A stretch of DNA of 64,000 nucleotides. Origin: Pseudoxanthomonas koreensis_A. GTDB lineage: Bacteria > Pseudomonadota > Gammaproteobacteria > Xanthomonadales > Xanthomonadaceae. Each line of letters starts with the position of its first letter. Position 1 is the first letter of the stretch. A program made the translations under genes and the position numbers. The stretch lies in contig NZ_CP169056.1 in assembly GCF_041890415.1 (NCBI RefSeq), forward strand, positions 2,356,001-2,420,000, written 5' to 3'. Below are positions 37,603-45,335 of the stretch, in pieces. Below the pieces are notes generated by a model. It was not told the origin of the DNA. It saw only the letters and a program-made list of their open reading frames with translations, and made no database searches.

Positions 37603-38960
37603 CCTCACACACCGCTCCCCACGTCCGGCGGCGTCCCGCGCCGCGTGCACGGCAGCCGGGATTCTCGCTGATCGAACTGACCGTGGTGCTGGTGATCCTG
37701 GGCGTCATCGGGATCCTGCTGGTGCGCTGGATCGGCATGGAATCGGCCGACCGCAGCCACACCGCCCAGCGCGACCTGCTGCAACGTGCCGACGACGCCC
37801 TGCTGGCCTTCGCCGCGATCCAGTCGCGCCTGCCCTGCCCGGACGCCGACAGCGACGGACGCGAGGACTGCGCCGGCGCACTGGCCGTGGGCGCGTTGCC
37901 CTACGTGACCCTGGGCCTGCCGGACCGGCGCGCATCGGCCATCCGCTATGGCGTCCTGCGCCGCGCCGGCGAGGTGTTGACCGTTCCGGACCACGACGCG
38001 GCCACCTGGGACATGCCCGCCGATGCGGACCTGGCGGCGCTGGCAGACCGGGCCCAGACGCTGCAGATCATCGTCAACGCGCCCACCCTCGAGCCGATCA
38101 GCCAGATCAGGCTGTGGAACACCTGCAGCCACCTGCCGGCCAGTTCGCCGACCTGCGACGACCTGCCGCAGCTGCGCACCAACGGTCTGGACATGTGCGA
38201 CGCGCTGCGCAGCGCCAGCCTGCTGCCGACCAGCGCCGGCTTCGTGCATACCCTGCGCGAGGACGGGTCCGGCGAGATCGCCGGCAACGTGGCCTATGCG
38301 CTGGCCATCCCGGACACGCTCAACCCGGCGCCGCTGCACACCGGTGCTTCGGTGGCCTTCCATTCCCCGCGTCGGCCGGCCGGTGGCGCGGACCATTACC
38401 AGGACAAGGTGCACGCGGTGGGCCTGGACCAGCTCTGGACCCGGCTTCGCTGCGGCGAAAGCTACGGCCCGGCGATCTATGCGCATGCAAACGTGGCCGT
38501 GGCCGCGCGCCTGACCACCCCGGCCATGCACAACTACGTCGAGCAACTCGAAATCATGCTGGACCTGGCCGAGGCCAACGACGACAGCGCCGACGCCGGA
38601 CTGGTTGCCGCCGCCGCGCAGATCACCAGCGCCACCGCCGGCGTGCTGGACACCATCGGCGAGACCTTCGAGACCTACGGTGCCTGGAACTGGCGCGTGG
38701 CCGTGGCCACCGCGGGAATCGGCACCGCGGTGGGCGGCATGATCGCCGCCGCGGTCATGAAGGGCTTCGCCACCACCTACAAGAACCGGGCGGACAACCT
38801 GCTCATCGAGTTCAAGTCCACCCGCGATTTCCCGGGCATGTCGCAGACCCTGGAAACGGCGATCCAGGCCGAGGCACAGCGCGCCGACATGCTGGGCATC
38901 TATCCGGATGCCGCGGCCCGGCACGCGGCCACCCAGTTCGGCGCCGCAACCACACCGTGA
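37599..38960 (+). CDS. Minor prepilin 6 with C-terminal hydrophobic helices
   Basis: 453 residues, ATG 37599 overlapping the previous stop. Prepilin signal RARQPG, then FSLIELTVVLVILGVIGILL, cleavage after Gly21, Glu at +5. Shared motifs: SRLPCPDADSDGREDC, GALPYVTLGL and TNGLDMCDALRSA. The DADSDG loop may bind calcium. Residues about 345-395 form hydrophobic helices (WRVAVATAGIGTAVGGMIAA) followed by a charged amphipathic tail, like the preceding minor pilin. It is the last gene of the co-directional pilus cluster. Confidence 0.75.
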   Translation: MTSHTAPHVRRRPAPRARQPGFSLIELTVVLVILGVIGILLVRWIGMESADRSHTAQRDLLQRADDALLAFAAIQSRLPCPDADSDGREDCAGALAVGALPYVTLGLPDRRASAIRYGVLRRAGEVLTVPDHDAATWDMPADADLAALADRAQTLQIIVNAPTLEPISQIRLWNTCSHLPASSPTCDDLPQLRTNGLDMCDALRSASLLPTSAGFVHTLREDGSGEIAGNVAYALAIPDTLNPAPLHTGASVAFHSPRRPAGGADHYQDKVHAVGLDQLWTRLRCGESYGPAIYAHANVAVAARLTTPAMHNYVEQLEIMLDLAEANDDSADAGLVAAAAQITSATAGVLDTIGETFETYGAWNWRVAVATAGIGTAVGGMIAAAVMKGFATTYKNRADNLLIEFKSTRDFPGMSQTLETAIQAEAQRADMLGIYPDAAARHAATQFGAATTP

Positions 38961-38967
38961 CCCGGTG

Positions 38968-39840
38968 TCAGGCGCCCAGCGAGAGCAGTTGCGCGGCGCC
39001 CACGGTGCGGCGCAGGCGCGGGGCGGACCTGCGCTGGCAGGCGCAGCGGATGCGCTCGGCCAGTTCGCTGGTCTCGCGCAGCGGCATCTCGCCCAGGTCG
39101 CCTTGCAGGCGATGGACCAGCTTGCGGTAGCAGGCCAGGGCCAGGTCCGGCTCGCCCTTCTCGGCCAGGATCCGCATCAGCGCGCGCTGATGGCCTTCGT
39201 CCCACGGGTCCTGCGCCACCAGTTGCTGGGCCAGGGCCACCGCAGTACGCCAGTCGGCAGCGGCCGCGGCCGCATCACGCATGCGCTCGCGCGCGGCGGT
39301 CAGGCGCTGGGCAAGCCAGGCGCGGCATTCGACCAGCCATTCGTCGAACTCCCCGCAGCCGTCAAAGCCCATCCCCTCCAGCAATGCGCCGGCATCGGCC
39401 AGCCAGGCTGCGGCACGGCGGTCCAAGGCGCCATCGGTGCCATTGGCGCCGGCCGCATCGATCAGGTCGATATCGAACAGGCCGGCCGACGCGGCCGGGC
39501 ACAGCCGCACCGACTCGCGATCGACCTGGAGCACGCCGTCGCCCACGGCGGTGGCCACGGTGCGGTTGAGGTTGGACAGCACCTGGCGCAGGTTGGTGAG
39601 CGCGGCGCGCTCGTCCAGGTCCGGCCACAGCAGCGCGGCCAGGCGGGTGCGCGGATGGCGGCGGCCGCGCTCCACCGCCAGGTAGGCCAGCACGGCCCAG
39701 CCCTTGCGGTATTGCAGGGCGACCTCCGAGGTGCCGGTGCCGATGCGGCACTCGCCCAGCAGCCGGATCGGGACGCCGGCCACGCTGGCGGCACCCCCCG
39801 GCGCCGGCGCGCCGCGGAATGCAAGACGGTTGGTTCGCAT
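38968..39840 (-). CDS. SARP-type transcriptional activator (winged helix plus BTAD)
   Basis: 290 residues from ATG 39840. After a 20-residue extension, residues about 25-110 form an OmpR-like winged-helix DNA-binding domain (PIRLLGECRIGTGTSEVALQ; HPRTRLAALLWPD; LRQVLSNLNRTVA). Residues about 120-275 form a TPR-like bacterial transcriptional activator domain ending LALACYRKLVHRLQGDLGEMP. This is the SARP/BTAD arrangement known for pathway-specific activators in actinomycetes and present in some proteobacteria. No ATPase or sensor domain is attached. It converges on the pilus cluster with 7 bp between stops, making it a likely cluster regulator (inference). Confidence 0.8.
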   Translation of the reverse strand: MRTNRLAFRGAPAPGGAASVAGVPIRLLGECRIGTGTSEVALQYRKGWAVLAYLAVERGRRHPRTRLAALLWPDLDERAALTNLRQVLSNLNRTVATAVGDGVLQVDRESVRLCPAASAGLFDIDLIDAAGANGTDGALDRRAAAWLADAGALLEGMGFDGCGEFDEWLVECRAWLAQRLTAARERMRDAAAAAADWRTAVALAQQLVAQDPWDEGHQRALMRILAEKGEPDLALACYRKLVHRLQGDLGEMPLRETSELAERIRCACQRRSAPRLRRTVGAAQLLSLGA

Positions 39841-39966
39841 GGTTCCCCCCCCTGTGCGGTTACTGGATGCGAAAGGCCTCAGGCCTTCCTCACCATAGCA
39901 ACCGGAAGTTGCAGCCCAAACCCATCACACTTTTTTCACGCCCAGCCCCAACAGTGGCAAACCGCC

Positions 39967-41820
39967 TCACCCCTCCAGCAAGGTACGGTCGCGCACGGCG
40001 CCCTTGTCGGCACTGGTGGCCATCAGCGCGTAGGCCTTCAGCGCAATGCTGACCTTGCGCTCGCGCGGCTGCGCCGGGGCCCAGCCGCTGGCGTCCTGGG
40101 CGGCACGACGGGTGGCCAGTTCCTCGGCGGACACCAGCAGGTCGATGCTGCGCGCCGGGATGTCGATGCGGATGCGGTCGCCATTGCGGACCAGGCCGAT
40201 GGCGCCGCCGGCCGCGGCCTCGGGCGAGGCGTGGCCGATGGACAGGCCCGAGGTGCCGCCGGAGAAACGGCCGTCGGTGAGCAGCGCGCACTGCTTGCCC
40301 AGGCCCTTGGATTTCAGGTAGCTGGTGGGATAGAGCATCTCCTGCATGCCCGGGCCACCCTTGGGACCCTCGTAACGGATCACCACCACCTCGCCCGGCT
40401 GCACCTCGTCGCCGAGGATGCCTTCCACGGCCGCGTCCTGGCTCTCGTACACCCGCGCAGGGCCTTCGAACACGTGGATGGATTCGTCCACGCCGGCGGT
40501 CTTCACCACGCAGCCATCCTGGGCGATGTTGCCGTGCAGGACAGCCAGGCCGCCCTCGTCGGAAAAGGCGTTGGCAAGGTCGCGGATGCAGCCTGCGGCG
40601 CGGTCGGTGTCCAGGCTCGGCCAGCGGGTGGCCTGGCTGAAGGCGGTCTGGGTAGGGATGCCGGCCGGGCCGGCCTTGAAGAAGGTGTGCACCGCTTCGT
40701 CGGCGGTGGTGGCCACGTCCCACTTGGCGATGGCCTCGCCCAGGGTGCGGGCGTGCACGGTGGGCACGGAGGTATCCAGCAGGCCGGCGCGCGCCAGCTC
40801 GCCCAGGATGGCCGGGACGCCACCGGCGCGGTGCACGTCCTCGACGTGGTACTTCTCGGTGTTGGGCGCCACCTTGCACAGCTGCGGCACGCGCCTGGAG
40901 AGGCGGTCGATGTCGCGCAGGGTGAACGGCACCTCGCCTTCCTGGGCGGCGGCCAGCAGGTGCAGGATGGTGTTGGTCGAACCACCCATGGCGATGTCCA
41001 GCGCCATCGCGTTCTCGAACGCGGCAAGGCTGGCGATGCCGCGCGGCAGGGCCGCCGGATCTTCCGCGCCGTACCAGCGGTGGCACAGCTCCACCGCGGT
41101 GACGCCGGCACGCTTGAACAGCGCTTCGCGGTCTGCATGGGTGGCCAGCAGGGTACCGTTGCCGGGCAACGACAGGCCCAGCGCCTCGGTCAGGCAGTTC
41201 ATCGAGTTCGCGGTGAACATGCCGCTGCACGAGCCACAGGTCGGGCACGCGCTGCGCTCCACCTGCGCCACCTCCTCGTCGGTGGCATCAGGATCGGCGG
41301 CCATCACCATCGCGTCGATCAGGTCCAGCTTGCGGCCGGCCTCGGTGCCATCGGCAAGCCGGGTCTTGCCCGCTTCCATCGGCCCGCCAGAGACGAACAC
41401 GGTGGGCACGTTCAGGCGCATGGCGGCCATCAGCATGCCGGGGGTGATCTTGTCGCAGTTGGAGATGCACACCAGCGCGTCGGCGCAGTGCGCGTTGACC
41501 ATGTACTCCACCGCGTCGGCGATCAGCTCGCGGCTGGGCAGCGAATACAGCATGCCGTCGTGGCCCATGGCGATGCCATCGTCCACGGCAATGGTGTTGA
41601 ACTCCTTGGCCACCCCGCCCACCCGCTCGATCTCGCGCGCGACCAGTTGCCCCATGTCCTTGAGATGCACGTGCCCGGGCACGAACTGGGTGAACGAGTT
41701 GGCGATGGCGACGATCGGCTTGTGGAAGTCCGCATCCCGCATGCCGGTGGCGCGCCACAGCGCGCGGGCGCCGGCCATGTTGCGGCCGTGGGTGGAGGTC
41801 CTGGAACGGTATTCGGGCAT
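39967..41820 (-). CDS. ilvD: Dihydroxy-acid dehydratase
   Basis: 617 residues from ATG 41820 (MPEYRSRTSTHGRNMAGARA). Dehydrates dihydroxy-isovalerate and dihydroxy-methylvalerate to the keto acids of valine and isoleucine. Conserved Fe-S cysteines appear in CISNCDKITPGM and in RSACPTCGSCSGMFTANSMN. The C-terminal half has GRFSGGTSGLSIGH. The frame is open to 42027, but MPEYRSRTST is the conserved N-terminus. Divergent from the ilvC operon; the shared 424-bp region contains the ilv leader. Confidence 0.95.
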   Translation of the reverse strand: MPEYRSRTSTHGRNMAGARALWRATGMRDADFHKPIVAIANSFTQFVPGHVHLKDMGQLVAREIERVGGVAKEFNTIAVDDGIAMGHDGMLYSLPSRELIADAVEYMVNAHCADALVCISNCDKITPGMLMAAMRLNVPTVFVSGGPMEAGKTRLADGTEAGRKLDLIDAMVMAADPDATDEEVAQVERSACPTCGSCSGMFTANSMNCLTEALGLSLPGNGTLLATHADREALFKRAGVTAVELCHRWYGAEDPAALPRGIASLAAFENAMALDIAMGGSTNTILHLLAAAQEGEVPFTLRDIDRLSRRVPQLCKVAPNTEKYHVEDVHRAGGVPAILGELARAGLLDTSVPTVHARTLGEAIAKWDVATTADEAVHTFFKAGPAGIPTQTAFSQATRWPSLDTDRAAGCIRDLANAFSDEGGLAVLHGNIAQDGCVVKTAGVDESIHVFEGPARVYESQDAAVEGILGDEVQPGEVVVIRYEGPKGGPGMQEMLYPTSYLKSKGLGKQCALLTDGRFSGGTSGLSIGHASPEAAAGGAIGLVRNGDRIRIDIPARSIDLLVSAEELATRRAAQDASGWAPAQPRERKVSIALKAYALMATSADKGAVRDRTLLEG

Positions 41821-41989
41821 GGTGTGGAATCGCTGGCTGGAGGGCGGGCGCGGGCTGGCCTGCGCGCGCGGGATGTGAAGGGCGCAAACGCCCACCGATT
41901 GTGCTGCGTTTCCTCGGTTGCATGTGCAACCGTGGCCCCGGCGATGGCCGCGCTTGACAGCCACCAAGGGGCGTGGTTCCCTAGCGGGC

Positions 41990-42103
41990 ATGTTGCAGCG
42001 CCACACGCCCTCCGTCGACCGCAGCACCGCGCGCCACGCCGCGCAGGAGCTCGTCCTCGTCCTTATTACCTCGTCAACAGGTGCGGGACGAAGCGGCGTG
42101 TAA
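41990..42103 (+). CDS. ilv operon leader peptide
   Basis: 37-codon open frame starting at ATG 41990 and ending TAA 42103. Codons 21-26 read CTC GTC CTC GTC CTT ATT (Leu-Val-Leu-Val-Leu-Ile), a control run like that of enterobacterial ilv leaders. It is followed by mutually exclusive RNA pairings and a T-tailed terminator 20 bp after its stop. Stalling at scarce Leu-, Val- or Ile-tRNA would allow transcription of ilvC and the genes beyond. The chosen ATG is the nearest one in frame; a longer frame from 41918 exists but is not needed. Confidence 0.75.
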   Translation: MLQRHTPSVDRSTARHAAQELVLVLITSSTGAGRSGV

Positions 42104-42154
42104 GAAACAAGCCGGATTCACGAAACCCCGCACCGAAAGGCGCGGGGTTTTTTT
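42050..42154 (+). promoter_or_regulatory. Transcription attenuator of the ilvC operon
   Basis: Three alternative RNA pairings are readable. Protector: TCGTCC (42051-42056 and 42057-42062, within the control codons) with GGACGA (42086-42091). Antiterminator: GGTGCGGG (42080-42087) with CCCGCACC (42127-42134), a perfect 8-bp match. Terminator: AAACCCCGC / GCGGGGTTT. The middle strands overlap, so the pairings exclude each other as in classical amino-acid attenuators. Confidence 0.8.
42123..42154 (+). terminator. Attenuator terminator before ilvC
   Basis: 9-bp stem AAACCCCGC (42123-42131) / GCGGGGTTT (42142-42150) with a 10-nt loop, followed by an uninterrupted T-run to 42154. The best intrinsic terminator in the window, placed 90 bp upstream of ilvC. 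Confidence 0.9.
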
Positions 42155-42244
42155 GTTTGCGTCGCATGCTCCACAGAAATAACAGCAGAAACAATTCATT
42201 TCCGTCACATTCTTCCTCTTTTCAACTCCGCACAGGACCAAGCC

Positions 42245-43237
42245 ATGACCAGCAGCACCTCCCTCCAGCCCAAGATCACGATCGTCGGCTACGGCAGCCA
42301 GGGCCGCGCACACGCGCTGAACCTGCGTGATTCCGGCTTCGACGTGACCGTCGGACTGCGTCCGGGCGGCCCCACCGAAGCCAAGGCCCAGGCCGACGGC
42401 TTCGTGGTCAAGGCTCCGGCCGAGGCGGTGAAGGATGCCGACCTGGTGGCGGTGCTGACCCCGGACATGGTCCAGCAGAAGCTGTACGAGGACGTGCTGC
42501 ACGCCAACCTCAAGCAGGGTGCGGTGCTGCTGTTCGCGCACGGCCTGAACGTGCACTTCGACATGATCAAGCCGCGCGAAGACCTGGACGTGATCCTGGT
42601 CGCGCCCAAGGGCCCGGGCGCGCTGGTGCGCCGCGAGTACGAGATCGGCCGCGGCGTTCCCTGCATCTACGCCGTGTACCAGGACAAGTCCGGCCAGGCC
42701 GAGCAGTTCGCCCTGACCTACGCCGGCGGCCTGGGCGGCGCCCGCGCCAACATCATCAAGACCACCTTCAAGGAAGAGACCGAGACCGACCTGTTCGGCG
42801 AGCAGGCCGTGCTGTGCGGCGGCGCGTCTTCGCTGGTCCAGGCCGGCTTCGAGACCCTGGTCGAGGCTGGCTACCAGCCGGAAATCGCCTACTACGAAGT
42901 GCTGCACGAACTGAAGCTGATCGTGGACCTGTTCTACGAAGGCGGCGTGACCCGCATGCTGGAGTTCATCTCCGAGACCGCCCAGTACGGCGACTTCGTC
43001 TCCGGCCCGCGCGTGATCGACGCCTCGGTCAAGGCGCGCATGAAGGACGTGCTGACCGACATCCAGAACGGCACCTTCGTGCGCAACTGGAAGGCCGAGT
43101 ACGACGCCGGCCTGCCGAACTACAAGAAGTTCCAGCAGGCCGACAAGGACCACGCGATCGAGAAGGTCGGTGCCGAGCTGCGCGCCAAGATGGTCTGGTT
43201 GCAGGCCAACACGCAGAACGACGCCGCCAAAGCCTAA
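42245..43237 (+). CDS. ilvC: Ketol-acid reductoisomerase (class I)
   Basis: 330 residues from ATG 42245. Isomerises and reduces acetolactate or acetohydroxybutyrate with NADPH. The Rossmann glycine motif is GYGSQGRAHALNLRDSG. The cofactor loop GLRPGGPTEAKA contains the Arg/Ser-type determinants of NADPH preference. The metal-binding carboxylates lie in the knotted C-terminal domain (ETETDLFGEQAVLCGG, HELKLIVDLFYEGG). The length of about 330 is the short class I form. First structural gene behind the attenuator. Confidence 0.96.
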   Translation: MTSSTSLQPKITIVGYGSQGRAHALNLRDSGFDVTVGLRPGGPTEAKAQADGFVVKAPAEAVKDADLVAVLTPDMVQQKLYEDVLHANLKQGAVLLFAHGLNVHFDMIKPREDLDVILVAPKGPGALVRREYEIGRGVPCIYAVYQDKSGQAEQFALTYAGGLGGARANIIKTTFKEETETDLFGEQAVLCGGASSLVQAGFETLVEAGYQPEIAYYEVLHELKLIVDLFYEGGVTRMLEFISETAQYGDFVSGPRVIDASVKARMKDVLTDIQNGTFVRNWKAEYDAGLPNYKKFQQADKDHAIEKVGAELRAKMVWLQANTQNDAAKA

Positions 43238-43246
43238 GGCATACGC

Positions 43247-44992
43247 ATGAACGCCAATTCCCCAACAGCGAAAGCGGCCGGGTTGCGCAATGGCGCAGCC
43301 TGGGTCACGCATGCGCTGGAGGCCGAGGGGGTGGACACCATCTTCGGCTATCCAGGCGGCGCGATCATGCCGTTCTACGACGCCCTGGTGGACTCCGGGC
43401 TGCGCCACATCCTGGTCCGCCACGAGCAGGGCGCGGCGCTTGCCGCCAATGGCTATGCCCGCGCCAGCGGGCGGGTCGGCGTGTGCGTGGCCACCTCCGG
43501 CCCGGGCGCGTCCAACCTGGTGACCGGCATCGCCGATGCGATGCTCGACTCGGTGCCGATGGTGTGCATCACCGGCCAGGTCGCCACTTCGCTGCTGGGG
43601 ACCGATGCGTTCCAGGAACTGGACGTGTTCGGCATGACCATGCCGATCGTCAAGCACAGCTTCCTGGTGCGCACGGTGGATGAATTGCCCAACGTGCTGG
43701 CCGAGGCGTTCCGCCTGGCACGCGAAGGCCGCCCCGGGCCGGTCCTGATCGACCTGCCCAAGGACGTGCAGGTAGGCAGCGCCACGCACCTGCCGGTGCA
43801 CGCGCCGGCAACGGTGGAGCCGAACCCGGCCCCGGCCGACGCGGCCCTGGCGCAGGCCATCGCCTCGATCGCATCGGCCGAGAAGCCGGTGATCTATGGC
43901 GGCGGCGGCATCGGCATTGCCGATGCGGTGGTCGAGTTCCGCCAGTTCGTGGAAGCGGCCGGCATCCCCACCGTGCTGACCCTGCGCGGCCTGGGCGCAC
44001 TGCCGGGCAACCACCCGCAGTTCCTGGGCATGCTGGGCATGCACGGCACCCGCTCGGCCAATATCGCCGTGCAGGAATCGGACCTGCTGGTGGTGGTGGG
44101 CGCGCGTTTCGACGACCGCGCCACCGGCAAGCTGGCCGAGTTCGCCCCGTTCGCGCGCATCGTCCACCTGGACGCCGACGCCTACGAGATCTCCAAGCTG
44201 CGCACCGCCGATGTGTCCCTGCCGGGCGACGTGGCCACCGGCCTGCGCGCGCTCACCGCCGCCCTGCCGGCCACCCCGAGCCAGGCGCAGCAGGACTGGC
44301 GCCAGCGCTGCGACGGCCTGCGCGAGAAGCACGCCGCGCGCTACGACGCCCCCGGCCAGGACATCTACGCCCCGGCCCTGCTCAAGCGCGTCAGCGAGCT
44401 GTCGCCCGATGCGGTGATCGCCTGCGACGTGGGCCAGCACCAGATGTGGGTGGCCCAGCATTGCCGCTTCAACCATCCTCGCAACCACCTGACCTCCGGC
44501 GCGCTGGGCACCATGGGCTTCGGCCTGCCGGCGGCGATGGGCGCGCAGTTCGCCTGCCCGGAGCGGCCGGTGGTGCTGGTTTCCGGCGATGGCAGCTTCA
44601 TGATGAACGTGCAGGAGCTGGTCACCGTGGCCCGCTGCAAGCTGCCGGTGAAGATGATCCTGCTGGACAACAGCTCGCTGGGCATGGTCCGGCAGTGGCA
44701 GGAACTGTTCTTCGACAAGCGCTACAGCGAGATCGACCTGTCCGACAATCCCGACTTCGGCGCGCTGGCGCGCGTGTGCGGCATCCCCGCCACCCGCATC
44801 GACCGCCGCGCCGACGTGGATGGTGCGCTGGCCGCACTGCTGGCCGCCCCCGGCCCGGGCCTGCTGCACGTGGTGATCGACGCACGCGCCAACGTCTGGC
44901 CGCTGGTGCCGCCCAACACCGCCAACAGCACCATGCTCGAATCCAATCCCAACGAACAGAAGGCGGAGTCCGCGCATGCGTTACCGGCTTGA
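43247..44992 (+). CDS. ilvG: Acetolactate synthase large subunit
   Basis: 581 residues from ATG 43247, 9 bp after ilvC. A ThDP-dependent carboligase forming acetolactate and acetohydroxybutyrate. Seen: FGYPGGAIMPFYDALV with the catalytic Glu in RHEQGAALAANGYARA, the FAD-binding middle domain (LGMLGMHGTRSANIAVQESD) and the ThDP motif GDGSFMMNVQEL..NNS-like VKMILLDNSSLGMVRQW. Pairing with a small ACT subunit of IlvM size supports the ilvG-type name. The end overlaps the small subunit gene by 17 bp. Confidence 0.93.
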   Translation: MNANSPTAKAAGLRNGAAWVTHALEAEGVDTIFGYPGGAIMPFYDALVDSGLRHILVRHEQGAALAANGYARASGRVGVCVATSGPGASNLVTGIADAMLDSVPMVCITGQVATSLLGTDAFQELDVFGMTMPIVKHSFLVRTVDELPNVLAEAFRLAREGRPGPVLIDLPKDVQVGSATHLPVHAPATVEPNPAPADAALAQAIASIASAEKPVIYGGGGIGIADAVVEFRQFVEAAGIPTVLTLRGLGALPGNHPQFLGMLGMHGTRSANIAVQESDLLVVVGARFDDRATGKLAEFAPFARIVHLDADAYEISKLRTADVSLPGDVATGLRALTAALPATPSQAQQDWRQRCDGLREKHAARYDAPGQDIYAPALLKRVSELSPDAVIACDVGQHQMWVAQHCRFNHPRNHLTSGALGTMGFGLPAAMGAQFACPERPVVLVSGDGSFMMNVQELVTVARCKLPVKMILLDNSSLGMVRQWQELFFDKRYSEIDLSDNPDFGALARVCGIPATRIDRRADVDGALAALLAAPGPGLLHVVIDARANVWPLVPPNTANSTMLESNPNEQKAESAHALPA

Positions 44993-45239
44993 CCTGGTGC
45001 TGAAGCCCGTGGAGGGCGCACTGGTGCGCGTGATCGGCATGACCGAGCGCCGTGGCTTCGCGCCGCGCGCGATCAGCGGCGGCACCGACGGCGACGACGG
45101 GCGCTGGCGGCTGCAGCTGGTGGTGGACGGCAGCCGTCCGGCCGAAACGCTCAAGCGCCAGCTGCAGAAGGTCTATGACTGCGAGGCGGTGGACATCGTC
45201 GCCCTGGAAGACGCCGCGGCCGCCGAGGCGGTGCAGTGA
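44976..45239 (+). CDS. ilvM: Acetolactate synthase small (regulatory) subunit, IlvM-like
   Basis: 87 residues from ATG 44976. A single ACT domain (MRYRLDLVLKPVEGALVRVI; GMTERRGFAPRAIS; QLQKVYDCEAVDIVAL), the size of IlvM rather than the double-domain IlvH/IlvN. It activates the large subunit. As the C-terminal half is lacking, valine control may be weak, as in enterobacterial isozyme II (family knowledge). It overlaps ilvG. Confidence 0.88.
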   Translation: MRYRLDLVLKPVEGALVRVIGMTERRGFAPRAISGGTDGDDGRWRLQLVVDGSRPAETLKRQLQKVYDCEAVDIVALEDAAAAEAVQ

Positions 45240-45335
45240 ATACCCGCCCGGCCGCCTCCGTGACCGCCACTGCCGCCCATGCGGAGGCAGTGGTGCGGAG
45301 GTGTCTTCTTCGACATTGCACGCGGGCCCGCGGCC

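Noticed and set aside
39873..39887. AAGGCC-TCA-GGCCTT as a terminator between the SARP gene and ilvD
   Set aside because: The stem is only 6 bp with a 3-nt loop and no T-run; too weak to annotate.
38908..42330. 1140-codon + strand frame opposite the SARP gene and ilvD
   Set aside because: Antisense to two well-supported genes, and its end runs through the ilv leader.
42074..44977. 967-codon frame on the - strand opposite ilvC and ilvG
   Set aside because: A shadow of the conserved ilv genes in a high-GC genome; composition typical of antisense frames.
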